In this document: positions 33,925 through 46,900 of the stretch, in pieces
Position numbering within the stretch: position 1 is the first letter of the stretch
Layout of the letters: each line of letters begins with the position of its first letter
Assembly: GCA_000733355.1 (NCBI GenBank)
Contig: JNVV01000019.1
Location: 291,047-355,046, forward strand
Direction: 5' to 3'
DNA from: Falciphora oryzae
Taxonomy: Eukaryota > Ascomycota > Sordariomycetes > Magnaporthales > Magnaporthaceae
Length of the DNA stretch: 64,000 nucleotides
The notes under the pieces: model-generated
Told to the model about the DNA's origin: nothing
Seen by the model: only the letters and a program-made list of their open reading frames with translations
Databases searched by the model: none
Position numbers and translations under genes: made by a program

Positions 33925-36900
33925 CTTGAACCCGGGCTCTCGTGCCTTGCAAGAGGGATTGATGCGGTCGTCCGCGGTCACCAGGACACAGCACCGGGAG
34001 CGGTCACGGCATGAAGCGTGATGCTGTGCAGGTCCATGAGCCGGGGGGTTCGCGCGCGAGGTTCCTCTGTGCCGGTGCCGGTGGCGTTTTTCTTTTTGCG
34101 CAAAAATCAGAATCGAGTCCTCCCCCCTCCCCCAATATCCCAGCTCCAGTCTGGTCGCTATTCGGTTTCGTTTCTCGTTTGCCCTGCTGTCAAGAGCTAT
34201 AGTCGCCGCGTGGCCGCGCAATTGAGCACGCAAGTGGTGTGCATGCTCGGTCGTCGTTTGCGTTCCCCTCTTTTCGTCGCTCCTCCGCCCCCCCTTTGAT
34301 AGTCGTGACGGCGTGCGTACGGTGCGGACTGTGTAGTCTGCTTTTTTTTTTTTTCCTCCCCTTTTTCTTTTTCCTCTTGTCGTTCAAGCCACTCAGTTTC
34401 GGTTCTCCCCTCCCCAAAAGTCTGGAGGAAAACTCCCTTGCCTCAAAAAACGGCGGAAAGCAAAAGGCAGAAAGGGCAAAGGTTATTAGGATCTGCCGAG
34501 TCGGATCGCGCGTGGTGGCTGGCCGGGCTAGCCTGATGTTGTCTGGGAGGGGATCTAAGTAGGGAGCGCTCGAGCCAGCGAAAGAGACAGGCAGGAAATC
34601 AAAGGGATCAGATTGCGCCGCGGCCAGGGTGGCAGTGGCCAGAACAAGATGGACTTGGGGCGCGCAGGGGGTGGCATGGCATTGGATGGCATGGCGGGCA
34701 TGGGGGTGGACTGGACCGGACAGGCTGCAGCGAGAGATTTGTGGCAGCAGGCCAGAGTGCAAATCAAGTGCCAGAAGCGGTGCCGGGGGGAGGCGTCTGG
34801 GGCAGCCGGTCGACTCGACTTGGCCCATGAACTGAGCCTGGCTGCGGCCCCGCCGAGCGTGCGGGCCAGGGGTGCATCCAATGTGGTGCGGCAGGTGTCG
34901 AGTGGCCTGCTGGCCAGGAAAGTGCAGCACGGCGTGCCTGCCCCGAGGGCACCTGCCCGGGACAAATGGAGCGTTCGTGCTCCTGCGCCCGCGCTCCATC
35001 AATCTCAACCGTCATCCCTCGCAGCGAACGGGTGCAGCACGCACGGCAATCCATAATTTCGGCCCATCAATCACCCTACCAGGCACGGGCCAGAATGACT
35101 GACTGACTGGCGAACACCCGCCGCACGACACCGGGCACAGACGCCAGGCCAACAGGCGAAGGGAGACGCAGATGGTCAATGATGCTATCAAATTACCCGA
35201 GGCAGGTGGTATTACTCGACGTAGGGAGACAATAGAGTTGCCGCAGCTGCTCGGACGGCACCTACGGCTGTTTCGTTTCGACACAGCAGGCAGGCCACTT
35301 CGGGTGGCACGCTGCAATATATTACGGACAGGCCCATCTCGCGACAATCTTCTCCGTTTGCCTCGCCCGTGAGATGAGTGTGGTCGCCTGCAATATACCA
35401 GTAGCGATCGAGCAGTCTGGGCATTGATGTTGGGCGATATGCTAGAGTATGTACATTACACATCCGTGCGTTTTGCCTGTGCTTGCTTTTCGTGTGTGTA
35501 TATGTTTTTTCTTCCTTCCGCATTTTTTTCTTCTTCCGCACTCGCTCGCCCTGCACCCCCCCTGGTCGCTGGCTAATAAACCTCTGGGGCGCCCTCGGCG
35601 GTGGTCGAGCTGCAAATCGCCCATTTAGTTCGTTTGGCAACCGTCGTCAAACCGCTCGGATTGGTCGGGTTTCCGCACGCTTGGAAAACCTCGGCGCCAT
35701 CCGATATTTCCGTCCTAGCGGTCTCGTCTCATTATTCAGTGCGTCCCATCCGTTTGCTCCGATTATATGCTTGACACATAAAGTTTGCTTGAGCTCTTTT
35801 TCGCGACAGGCCTCAACTAAGCAAGGTGGCACTGGACGTAACCCAGGGCCACCTCGGAGTCCTTCACTGTCTGGTCCGATGTTTTAGCGCACAGAGCGCC
35901 AGACCCAAGCTGGAAAGCTGGCGGTGCTTGTCAGACCGCTTACGGGCTGTGCCCTGACAGAGACGCGCGGATAACGGCCAGTCCCTGAAAGGCCGTCGCA
36001 ATGCGAGCGGAGCCAGCGGAGACGGCTGTTGCGTGCGCCAGGCAAACCAGCCTCGTTCCCTGGCGCGAGGCTCTGCTTTGCTTCGAGCTCTCGGTCGCCG
36101 CCCTTCCATGGTCCCACAGCTGCCAACCAGCAGCAGCTCTGTCTGTTGCTTTCTCCCCGCTGTGCATAGCGCCAGAAAGCAATGGCATGACCCTTGACAA
36201 TCTCGCATTTGCCCGCCTGCTTACGCTACATTCTCTGCACACTCCGGGCCTGCGTACCGTACCGAAGTCTGGTAGTACAACGTTGCAGGTACGCGCATGG
36301 CTGTAGTGTGCTGGGCATGGAGGGGGGGTCATGGGCCATGGTGGTTGGATCCGTGTACGAACCAAGCAGGCAGTCAGCATTTACCCTTCCCACACCGAGG
36401 TACCACGTACCGCCTGTGTGTAGGTAGGTACTCAAGTATGGTAAGGGAGGTGTCAAGTGCCTGGGCATCAGAACTTGGCATCGAGGACGGCAGAAGTCAT
36501 CGCCACTAAACTGTTCGCGGGCCTGGCTGATCTGGCAGGATCGGGAGGGGGGCTGGATGATGGTGGATGGCCTCGCTTGCCCTCGAGGGCAGCCCGTCCC
36601 CTCTCGGGCCACCCATGAACAAAATACCATGTCGTAGATGGCTGCGGGGAGAAGACGGCAAATGCAATCTATCCGAACAGTTTGGAGAAAAGGATGGAAT
36701 CTGGATAAAGTCGGTAGGGGCGGGCGGCGGCATTTTGCCGATGTAATCAATCCCGCACCCCAAACCCGGCCGCCCCGGGGAACATCAGCCAGGTCGGGTG
36801 ATGGGGGACGAGATCTACCTGTCTTGCTCATCCTTTTTTCCCTGGTCTTGCTGTGCCGTGTGTTTGCCTGGTTCCTGTCCTGAGCAAATGGCCAAAGAAA

Positions 36901-39900
36901 AATGCAGACAAACATTTGACGTGCATCAGCTTTCAGTGCCCACCCACCCCCTTTTTTTTTTTTTTTTTTTTTTTCAAGTCTCTTCTCGTCATACTGCCCG
37001 CACAGCACTCGGCCATCATAGTCGCCTATCGACGACCTGCTACTGGCCCGGGCTGAAGCCCACCTCGGTCCCGGGAGACGAGCCAGACGGGGATGGCGGA
37101 AAGGAGTGAAACCTGGTGGGCAAGGCCGCCGAGCGAGGTGGGGTGTGTCACCGTGTGAATGCGCCCTCCTTGTTTGGAAGGTCCGAAAGCCCACACTGGA
37201 TGGAGATGTCGTCTGGCCACGTGCAGGTGGGGAGCACATCCAGGCTGGTGGTGGTGGTGGGGTGACAGGGACCAGCTGAACTTCGCCTGAACTTCTTCAG
37301 ACGAGGAATTCCTCTGGGAGGTAAGATCAAATGTGGTAGAACCGAGGTACTCTATTGATCTCTCAGATAAAAAGATGCAAAGATCGGGAAGGGGGTGTCG
37401 TCTGGCGGCCTGGTCTGGGCCATTCTGGCGCACGAATTTCCCCAAGCCTGCTGACTTGGTTTCCAGACACGATCGAATACATTGGTGCTTGAGTTTTGCT
37501 CGGTATAGGCACTCGTCTTTGCGATTCCGGAGAAAAGACTGGTAGGTGATCCGCCATTTGTGGACTACCAGCCGACAGAGGCATGAAATCCCAACTTGTT
37601 CGAGGACTTCGGATCGAGGTGAGGTCACATTCAAGATGGGGCGGCCATCATCCCTCCTGCCTGCCCCAACCTTCCCGTCGTCCCATTCATCCCTCCCTCC
37701 CTCCCCCAGAATGGCAAGTCGCTCGCGCAGGCTGCCCAATTCGTGGGGTTCTCGCTTCGCGCGCACGCGGTGATTGGTCGGTGACGCCAACCACACTGTC
37801 GATCCTTCTGGCAGTCGAGGCAGGCACCTTGGCTCTTTGGACATTTGTTAGCGTGAATTGGAGAGAGTAGAGTCTAGCCCTTTCCCAGAACCCGCGAGAG
37901 GGTAATGAACGAACGGTAGAGCGGTAGAGGACGCGTGAACTCCGGCTGTTGCGTCAAAGGCAGGCAGGTGTGCCTGCCGTCAATGCCAAGCACTTGGGTC
38001 CTTCCAATACCACCACATCCCTCCATCGTGATTTCCACGCGTCGTGCTTGTCCAAGCAGTCACGCAGTCCGGCATGAAATTCTCCAGCTCACTTCGCCCG
38101 GAAATTTCAGTGCTGACAGGCGCGGCAGTGGAGAGGGCACACAACAGACAGCATTGGATCGCATGACTTTGGATGAGATTTGATATTTGTCCGCTTGGCC
38201 TCAAGTCTCAGCCCCAACAATGGGCCCCCTGGTGCGGATGTTCCCTTTGGCCGTGCGGAATCGCTGGCCTCGCCACACTCAATTTCACAAAACATGGAGA
38301 GCGCGATTGATTGATCCAGAAACCAAGGGGGCTGCACAAATGCCGACACACACGGTGGAAGCCACCCCCTGTTGTCGTGCACCTTCTCTCCGCTGCATCC
38401 CTGTCTGCCCCAATGGAATTGACCAGCAAGCGAGCAGGAAGAAGGCGTCACGACGAAGCTGGCGAATAGGCGGGTGGCATCGATGTTCTGCCGACCTGGC
38501 GAGGCGTGCTTGCGTGCGTTGGGCTGGCTAGCTCCGAGGGTGGAGGCTCGGCATCGAGGCCTCTCGGGTGACCCTCTCGAGAACACGAGCAGCGATCCGA
38601 CAAGCCACGGCTGCTGCTGCGTGCGAATGGCGAGAAGGCGACATTGGTTGTGTGACGCCACAGATGCCAGGAGGCCAGTCCCGACTTGCTCGCCAAGCGG
38701 GCTGGCACCGAGAACGAGAAGAGAGTGAACGACAACAAAGTCACAAACCACCAACCCAAACCCCTAAAGGGTGCCGGCCAGCATGCAAATCATATGCGGC
38801 CACGCATCTCAGCCTGCCAATCGCGGCGCATCAGGTCCCTTGCCACGGAGAGTCCTCTCCTTTGGGCGGCCGAGTGGGACAAGGCAAAAGCTTGCAACCG
38901 ATGCAGTCCGCTACCAAGAGGCCAAGCTCTGCCTGATCGGCCGCAACAATTGCGCTAGTGGTCTGGCTGCCATGGGTGGGCGATGGAGACAACGCCCTCG
39001 TGCCCTTGGCTGGGGCTGATTTTCCCCGTCTGCAACCCCCGCCCGAGGTCACATCGCCCAGCGCTGAGCAGGCTTGTGCGTGGTGAGGGAGAGAACGAAA
39101 TCCCCAGCCTCGCTCGTGTCGCCCGCTCACCAGATAATACCCCTCGATCAACCGCATGCATGTAGGCACGAGTACGATCTGCGCGCGGCCTTCTCAGTCC
39201 TCAACGCGGTCAAGCAGAATTCTCCGGATGTGACAAGCAAGACGGACATTTCGCGATCGGTGAGTCGATGGGTCTGCGGATAGGATGGCCCCCGATCAGA
39301 AGTAGGCCAGCAGTGTCCCCGCTGAAAAAAGTTGTTGCTTGCGCACCCCTGCTGCGCTGGCCGCAAGCCACTTGGCTGGGTGGGGTGCGTGCGCTGCTTG
39401 AAGCGGTGCGAAATGAGATATCGCCATTTTCCCTGCTTGCTCGTCTAACGAAGCCCGTGGGCCAGGCCCCGAACCGGACTCGTTGGGGCTCCCTCTGCCC
39501 ATCGCGCTAGCTCCGGCTCCTCCATCGCTTCCTCACTCTGTCCCTGACAGCCCGCGTCGAGTCCAGCGCCCTGTCAGACGGCGCCACTTGGGGCTAGCCT
39601 GGCCTGCGACGAGAGCCAAGCAGCTTGTTTTTTGCCTCGTCGGAAATTTCACGCCAGCAGCCACACTCCAAGCACCACCCACACACACCCCTGGTCTTCA
39701 GGTCGTCCCAGTCCTCAGGTCGGGTCGTGTCGGCGCCCCAGTGCCGGATAGGCCTGGACTGCGTCCCCCTCTGGAATATTAGCCAGCCTTCGCTCCGGCA
39801 GGAGCCTGTTCAATGTCACTGTACTCGCTCGCTCACCCCACACGTGCTGCCCGTCCACTCGTTCCGTCTATCCCTTCCGGTACTTCGGCCTCGCACCTAC

Positions 39901-40178
39901 ACCACACCAGCAGCTCCTGCTTGCTGATCCTTCCTTTGAGTAGCAGCCGGTGGTGTCGGTTTGCTTTCCTTTCTTGGGCCTGCCAACTTTCTGCCGACCA
40001 AGTTGCGAATGGAGACTTCGCCTTAGGTGCAGCGAACGAAGCCTCAGGAAAGGGTGTCTGAGGGCCCACTCCTTTTTTAATTTCTCTCACTTCTCCCCTG
40101 GAGAAGTCGAGGGTCCGAAAGAAATCCCAAGGCCACACAGCAACCCTCTCCAGGCTCCGGGGAGAGACGAAGGGAACC
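33925..40178. other. 6.25 kb gene-free region between divergent genes
   Basis: Nothing here is supported as a gene. Minus-strand ORFs at 36226-37239 (337 codons), 37026-37844 (272) and 38107-38754 (215) overlap one another or other frames, contain no recognisable domain and have mixed low-complexity composition as expected from random GC-rich DNA. The block must contain the promoters of the protease-like gene and of the wall protein at 40179. It carries many C/T-rich stretches and a 23-nt T tract (36952-36974). No transposase or reverse-transcriptase motifs and no long repeat were seen. Long non-coding transcripts are possible but unsupported. Confidence 0.6.
36952..36974 (+). repeat. T23 homopolymer tract
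   Basis: Uninterrupted run of 23 T in the gene-free block; no flanking element recognised. Confidence 0.95.
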
Positions 40179-42866
40179 ATGGTCGCGGCCCGGGTGACGC
40201 TGCTTTCCCTGGCAGCTCTATCGAGCGGCATGTTCGGGGCCTTTCGTGGAGGTCAGTCATGAGTATCCCATGGCGCCATGTCTTGAGCGGCGATGCACGA
40301 GAGCTTGACCTTAATCGTCTAACATTCCTTTCGACCTCTAGCGCCCCGATCAGGACGGTTAGAAAGGCGGCTCGGCTCGGCAGACAATACCCTGCCGAGC
40401 AATGTGTCGACTATAGACAGCGCATCGTCGTCCGCGCCCTCGTCGGTCGGACCAGACACGGCGACGATAGTGACGCAGGCAATAGATAGCAGCAGTGCTA
40501 GTGCCAGCGCCACAAGCAGCAGCAGTAGCACGAGCATATTATCAGCATCTGACGACGATCCGTGCCTGACCTGCTCGACCTCGTCGGCCTTGGCAACACC
40601 GGCGTCATCGCCGTCGTTGTCGCCATCGTCGACAATCCTCTCACTATCAGTTACCAGTTCTAGCACGTCTCTGTCCGACGACACAAGCTCCAGCACCGTG
40701 TCCGAGACGAGCTCTAGTTCATCAGTATCCGAGACGAACACCATCAGTCCTGTGCCCGGGACGAGCAGCGCAACCGAAACGCACTATGATGGAAAAGCTC
40801 CTGCGACCCCGGGAGCCGGTGACGTGGCGCCCGCAGCTCCGGCGCCCAACACCAGGAAAGGTCCGCCTCCAATCCCGACTCGGGCGGCAGATGCGACGCA
40901 GAAAATAACATCGACATCGGTGGACTTCGGCCGGCCGCCTCCTGCCGAGTCGACTTCCACACTCTTGCCCGACGTATCCCCGGCGCCCAACACCAGGAAA
41001 GGCCCGCCTGCGATCCCGACACGGGCGGCGGATGCAACGCAGAAAATGACGATGACGTCGGTTGACTTCGGCCGGCCGCCTCCCGCCGAGTCGACTACCA
41101 TGCTCGTGCCCGACATGGCGTGGCCGCCCACGAACGACAACTATCGCGCATCCAATATGCCTTCGGACCTTTTCGCCGGCTGGTCGTCAACCCGCGGCCA
41201 GGCGGATTTTGACTGGGGCAGGGTGACGTCGGCCGCGGACAACATCGACAACATCAATACCTGGAGCCCCGTGACTTGGACTGGGGGCTGGGTCACCGTC
41301 TCGGCCTGGGAAACACGCAGCCTCTGCCAACCATCCGACCTGCTCAAGCCGTCGACCGTCTATTCCATCACGCACACCTCGACCGTCACCTGGACGGGCA
41401 ATCCCAAGGACTACACGCCGCCTTACCCTCCCATCACCACACCGGCGCCCTGCATCAGGCCCGACGGAGAGCAGCACGCAGGGCCCCAGCGCCTGACCCT
41501 CTCGCGCTGCACCTCGACCGGCACCCTGGACATCTACAAGACGTGCGAGGTCACTACTGTCTATGACGTCTCGGAAAAGCCAAAGCTCACTTTCACCGAC
41601 TTCCAGCCAATTGCTACGACCCTCCCCCCGGTCACCTTCATCACCACCGACAAGAACCCTGCCGTGGTCTTCCCCCATATGGAGACCCCTGACTACGGCT
41701 CTGGCGCCACCACCCGTCTCAACGTCAAGAACCCTCCCGGCGGCGCCGAGCAAACCCCGGCCGCCGTCGCCAACAACGATAGCCCCAACACTAGCGGCGG
41801 CAGCGGCGGCGGTGGTAATAACAAAGGCAACCGCCCGCTCGGCCCTCCCGTCACCGTCTCGGTGCGTCCGGGCGCCGTGGTCATCAACGACCAGACCTTC
41901 ACCGACAGCCCCGTCATGCGCACCCAGATCGTCCGCGTCGGCGGCGAGGTCTTCACCATTGAGCCCACCCGCGTCGTCGGCGCCGGCGCAACGGTCGTCC
42001 GACCGGGAGCCGGTGGCGGTGACGTGTCTGTTCCCGCCGCCACCTTCCCCCCGCAGACAACTACCATCGGCGGTGTCCCCGTCTTTGTTAGCGGGCGCCA
42101 GGCCGTCATTGAGGGTACCACCTTTTCGCTCGACGCCCCGGCCACCACAAAAATCGTCGGCGACCGCATCGTATCTATCGGCCCAGGTGGCATCGCCGTC
42201 GCCACGGGCGCTTCCGACCCTACCCCCGCCCGCCTGACGCCCGCCCCTGTGCCGGGAAGCCCGCAGCAGACGGAAGTGGTGGTTGCCGGCGGCGAGCTCG
42301 TCACGGCCATCGGCCAGTCAGTGTTTGTCGTACGCTCCACTACCATCACGTACGGACCCGCTCAGCCGGCGACGACCATAGAAGTCAATGGTGAGCCCGT
42401 GGTCGTGGGCCCGGGCGGCATCACTATGCGCGGCACCGTCATGGGCGGCCCCAGCGCCCGGCCCGGCGAGACCCAGTACGAGATTGTCGGCGGCGCCACC
42501 CTCACACAGCTGGCGCCCAGCATGGTCGTCATCAAGGGTACGACATACACGGTCGGCCCCGGCGCTAGCTCCACAACCGTCGTCATAGGCCGCGAGACCG
42601 TCACGATCGGTCCCTCGGGCGTCGCCGTCTCGTCCCTGTCCTTCTACTACCCGCTCGGCCCCGGCTCCGCCACCACCATCACGCCCGGTGCCACTGCCGC
42701 CGCTGCTACCGCAGACCCTACCAGTAGGGGTAACGGCTCAAGCGGCGGCGGTGGTGGTGGAGACAAGAAGGAAGAGGACGCTGCGGCTGGTCTCAGGCCA
42801 GGCGGCCTCGTCCTCAACCTCCTAGTATCCTCAGTCGCCGTCGGGCTCACCCTATGGTGGATATAG
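40179..42866 (+). CDS. Ser/Thr-rich GPI-anchored-type cell wall protein
   Basis: Exons: 40179-40251 and 40342-42866, intron 90 nt (GTCAGT...TAG); 865 aa. The N-terminus MVAARVTLLSLAALSSGMFG is a signal peptide, and the C-terminus is a small-residue linker plus the hydrophobic tail LVLNLLVSSVAVGLTLWWI, the pattern of a GPI attachment signal. Residues about 45-155 are a Ser/Thr stalk, probably heavily O-mannosylated. Two near-identical 47-residue repeats follow (DNA 40840-41121; APNTRKGPP.IPTRAADATQK). A Cys/Trp-containing region (41250-41570) comes next, then four degenerate Gly/Val/Thr-rich repeats (41840-42640) that look like beta-solenoid coils. No enzyme motif is visible. Role as wall or adhesion protein is inferred from architecture. 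The stop is 195 bp before the assembly gap. Confidence 0.88.
40840..41121 (+). repeat. Two tandem copies of a 141-bp in-frame repeat
   Basis: Copy 1 is 40840-40980, copy 2 starts at 40981 (CGGCGCCCAACACCAGGAAA in both). The copies differ at scattered positions, many of them third-codon or conservative. They lie within the wall protein gene and encode Pro/Thr-rich 47-residue units. Confidence 0.9.
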
Positions 42867-43962
42867 TTGTTTTTGTGTTTAACATTTACCCTATACGTTT
42901 TCTCATTGTGGAAATCCCGCAGTCTAAATTCTCATTGGGAAGCGATCGGCTATGCTTTTTAGTTTTTGGGATTTCTTGGTGTACCACTTTGCATGGCAAT
43001 CACAAAGGCGTCCAAAGGAGCGACAGCAAAAGATGGAATATGAATATTTGGTTGGTGGAATNNNNNNNNNNNNNNNNNNNNNNNNNNNNNNNNNNNNNNN
43101 NNNNNNNNNNNNNNNNNNNNNNNNNNNNNNNNNNNNNNNNNNNNNNNNNNNNNNNNNNNNNNNNNNNNNNNNNNNNNNNNNNNNNNNNNNNNNNNNNNNN
43201 NNNNNNNNNNNCCTCTTAGTGCCCAAGGTCGAAGGCCGGCTGGATGTATGTATGAGATGTATAGGAAATACCCGCAAAAGCGAGGGAGAACGAGATAATG
43301 TATCATTACCTGGAAACATTCGAAAGTATCCATGAGTGTGCCTGATATACTGGTTGGCGATGAAAGCTGAAAATCGACTGTGAGCTCCTGGAGCATCTTT
43401 CAAGGCTATGGCGCCCGAGGTGTCTGGATGCGAACGTGACTTGGGAGGACCCGTATATTGAGGAGTCTGAGGCGCACACCAGAAAAGGGAATTCCGCAAA
43501 AACAACCAATATGTCCCGCGTCTGACGTCCGTTGCTCAGCTACGTGGAGCATTTGGACTATCGACATAAAATCGACACACTCATGCTTTGAGGCCGTCAG
43601 CAGTTAATCCCATAACTGCGGAGGACCAAGTCTACAATACCTTCGGATCAATCACCAAGTCTCGACCCGATCCGAGAGGCAAAGCAGCTTGATTAAATTA
43701 TCTAGAGGCCCTAAGCTTCCGAGGAAACGCACGGCAATTCGAACCGCGAAAGCATGCCCCTTGCAGCAGAACGCCATGCTGGCTGGGGTGAATGAAAACT
43801 GAGTCGCAGAGGCAATGCCCATCAAGACAAGACAAACAACAACCGCAGGGATTAATCGAGAAGCTCGAGCGAGGAAAGAAAGGAAAAAACAACCACCACG
43901 CATATGCCCACCATCTCTAACCATTATCGACAACACACTCCATCTTCAACCCGTGAACACAC
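42867..43962. other. Intergenic with assembly gap, between convergent wall protein and F-box genes
   Basis: 1.1 kb AT-richer 3' flanking DNA interrupted by 150 N. ORFs reported across the N run are artefacts. No gene supported. Confidence 0.7.
43062..43211. other. Assembly gap (150 N)
   Basis: Exactly 150 undetermined bases, so true length and content are unknown. Confidence 1.
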
Positions 43963-46900
43963 TCACGTCGCTCTCCCCTTTCCCTTACCCCTCACCTCAA
44001 GGGCTGGGAACTCAACATCGACGGACTCGGAGCGGCTTGCGCCTGCTACCGACCAGCCCTGCCCCTCGCTACTCTTCGTGGCGTCTTCCGCATCCTGAAG
44101 ACTCAGCCGCAACGCGAGCTCGAGGTCATCCTCATAGCTGCCCGTGCCGCCGCCAAGTGGCATGTCCTTGCTTGAGTCCTTGGTACCGTTGGCGGCAGGC
44201 CCGACGCCAGGACCCCAGCGAACTTGAGTAGCGGATGACAAGGCCGGGAGTGACTGCTTGCTACGGCTGGTACCCCCGGCCGGCACCACCTTCTTCTTCT
44301 CCTTTTTGCTAGGCTTGAACTTGATCCGAAACTCGTACTCGCCCGAGCTGCTATCTCGAGGCGACTGCCCCTCGTCGTTGACGCCAGCCTCAAGCAGCGA
44401 CAGGCGGATTGCCTGCTGGATCTGGCGCTCATAGTCACCGTCGTGTTCCTCGCCCCGGCCAACGCCCTCGGCCTGATGCTGTTGCGCCAACATCGCCTGC
44501 ATTGACGGGGCGGCCCCTGCCCCAGCGGGACTGGTATCAGGAGTGACTGTGCCGGTCGAGCGATCTTGGTCTGTGCCTGGAGATGCTGAACCGCCCATCT
44601 CCCCATCTGCGTCAACCGCAGACAGAGAAAGTGACGACGACGACTGGGAAACAGAAGCAGTCTCGTCGCTCGTGTTGAACCGCCGCAGCTCCTCATCTAT
44701 CTGGAAAGACTCTTCCGATATCAGTTGCGCGTACCTGAGGGCCTCCTCTTCCGTCAAGTCGCCCAGTCCGACCCCAAAGCGACTGCGAAGTCGGGCCTCT
44801 TCCCGGATGCGATGCTCCTGGTCCCGCCGAAGCTCGGCCGCTTCGGCCTTGATATAGTCCATCACCGTCCCGCCGACGCGACGTCCGCTGCCTAAACGGC
44901 CGTGGGCATCCGCGTGATGGCGCGAGCGGCGCTTTTTGCCGAGAGCTTGAGCACCACCGTCAGAGCTGTAGGTCCAGTATCGAAGGAAGGTGCCGAAAGC
45001 AAGGATGCCGCGCATGGCAGCCGGGTCGGGGTCCAGGTAGATGGCACCCACAGCCGAGTGGTTTGCGTCTCGAAGCATAGGGTTCGCGTTGAGGATGGCG
45101 CGTGGCAGGCGACCCGAGGAGCGCGAGTTCAGAGTGCGGACAGGCTCCAGAGTAGAGGCGAGCGGATCCCATGCTTGCACCAAGCCGTCGCTCCCACCAT
45201 GGACGACGTAAAGTGACGATAATCCGAGAGCGGAAATTTCGGGGGACTCGGTCTGGATAAGCCGGAGCGGGGCGATGGCATCACTCGCCGCGTCGCGGAC
45301 GTTCCACACGAAGACCGTGCCAGAGTTGGTGCCCACAGCCATCATCCTGGCGCGCTTGCCAGGTATCTCACCCGTCAGCTGCTTTCCCGTCGTGGGTGTG
45401 GGCACGCTGGTGCCGGCGTGGCTTCCTGCGCCGGGCACATTTGCCGTCCTCAGCAGGTCTTCGAAGACGGCCGTAACTGCGTATGTCGAGTTGTCCATCG
45501 CAGTCGCCGTGATTTCAACAATGTCTTGCCCCTTGGCGACAAGGTCGAAGGATGCCACACACCACTTCTCGATACCATCATCATTGGAGGCCCCAAGCTT
45601 CGAGTCTGTGGACAGCTTCGGGGCCCCTGCGGTATCTGACTGCAGTAATGGTATCGTTGCCGCCTGTACGGTAGACGTAGCGGACGGAGGGGATCCGAAT
45701 ATCGAAGACACGGACTGCGACCCCGGCGTCCCGACGGCTGATGCATCAACACTGGGGCTGGCAGCAGAGCTCGACGAGGACTGAGGCACGTGCCGGATGT
45801 ACCTGCGAAGTCCTGCAGGTTGTTCAGGCTCAATCCCGCATGTGACAACGACGACAGCCTCGCCACCAACACCGCCGCCACTGCCCCCGCCGAAGTCAAC
45901 TTCGAGTCTCCGGCGCATATCCCATCCCCTGCACATCTTCCTGAAATGGGAAGGGGTGTGCCGCAGGAAGGTTGATATATCTCGGGCTTCCGATGCAAGT
46001 TGCTCCATGGACAGGCTTGCCTTGATGGATGACGACCGAGGCGAGTAGACACAGGCGGCGGCGTCCATGTCGACCTCGTCCGGTGACGCAACTCTGAGAG
46101 TGGACTCGATGAGCTCCCAGTAGGCTGTGCGACCAGTATACCAAGCACTCGCAGCTATCTCGTTGATCTTGGCCCTGGCAGCCGGAGCAGTTGGGGTATC
46201 GACCAGATAGAAGACCTCGCCAAGTGCGTTCAGAGCAACGGCCCAGACACGCTTCAATGACTTGCGCTTGGGGCTGTAGTGCTCGTCGACCTTGAGTGCC
46301 ACGATTGGAACGCCGGGGCTCAGGGCCCATCGGCAGGTCATATCGCCCTTGTTGTACCGCGGGCCAGACGACTCGTAGCCAAGCGAATACGATGTCACGA
46401 TGCCCAGGGTCGAGCCGGTCAGGATCCCGACCATTGACTGGGTCAGCGATGGTACCGCCGACGACTTGGCGATCCAGACCGAGCAGATGGCATCAATCAT
46501 TTCTGGAATCTTCGGGATGTTCTCCGGGAGAGCATTGGTCCATGCAGCTGGCTGGATACCGAGGTACAGACCACTTGGCTCACCCACAGGCCGAAAGAAG
46601 GGTCGTCCGCCTGGAAACCCCTCCCCAGCAATCAACCCATATGGGACACTGACGTCTGTCACATTCAGGGTAGCGGCAGGGCCAATATCGGTTCCAAACG
46701 GGACCAGCTGCGGGAAGACATCGTCTAGCTGCGGCAAGGAGAAACCATCGTCCAAGCCCCATCTCTCGATCTTGCCGCTCGTCGGATCGCCCAAGGTGCA
46801 GGCCCCGAGATCCGCAGACCCATGGATGGCCTTGGGAGACCTCTTGGGGCCCGGGGAGAAGACAGCATGGATGTGGGAGACCATCCAGGGCAGTTTCGAG

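Noticed and set aside
36226..37844. Two overlapping minus-strand ORFs of 337 and 272 codons
   Set aside because: They overlap each other in different frames, run through a T23 tract (poly-Lys) and have no domain or plausible gene structure.
42924..43505. ORFs crossing the N run
   Set aside because: Undetermined bases are translated as X; there is no evidence for coding sequence on either side.
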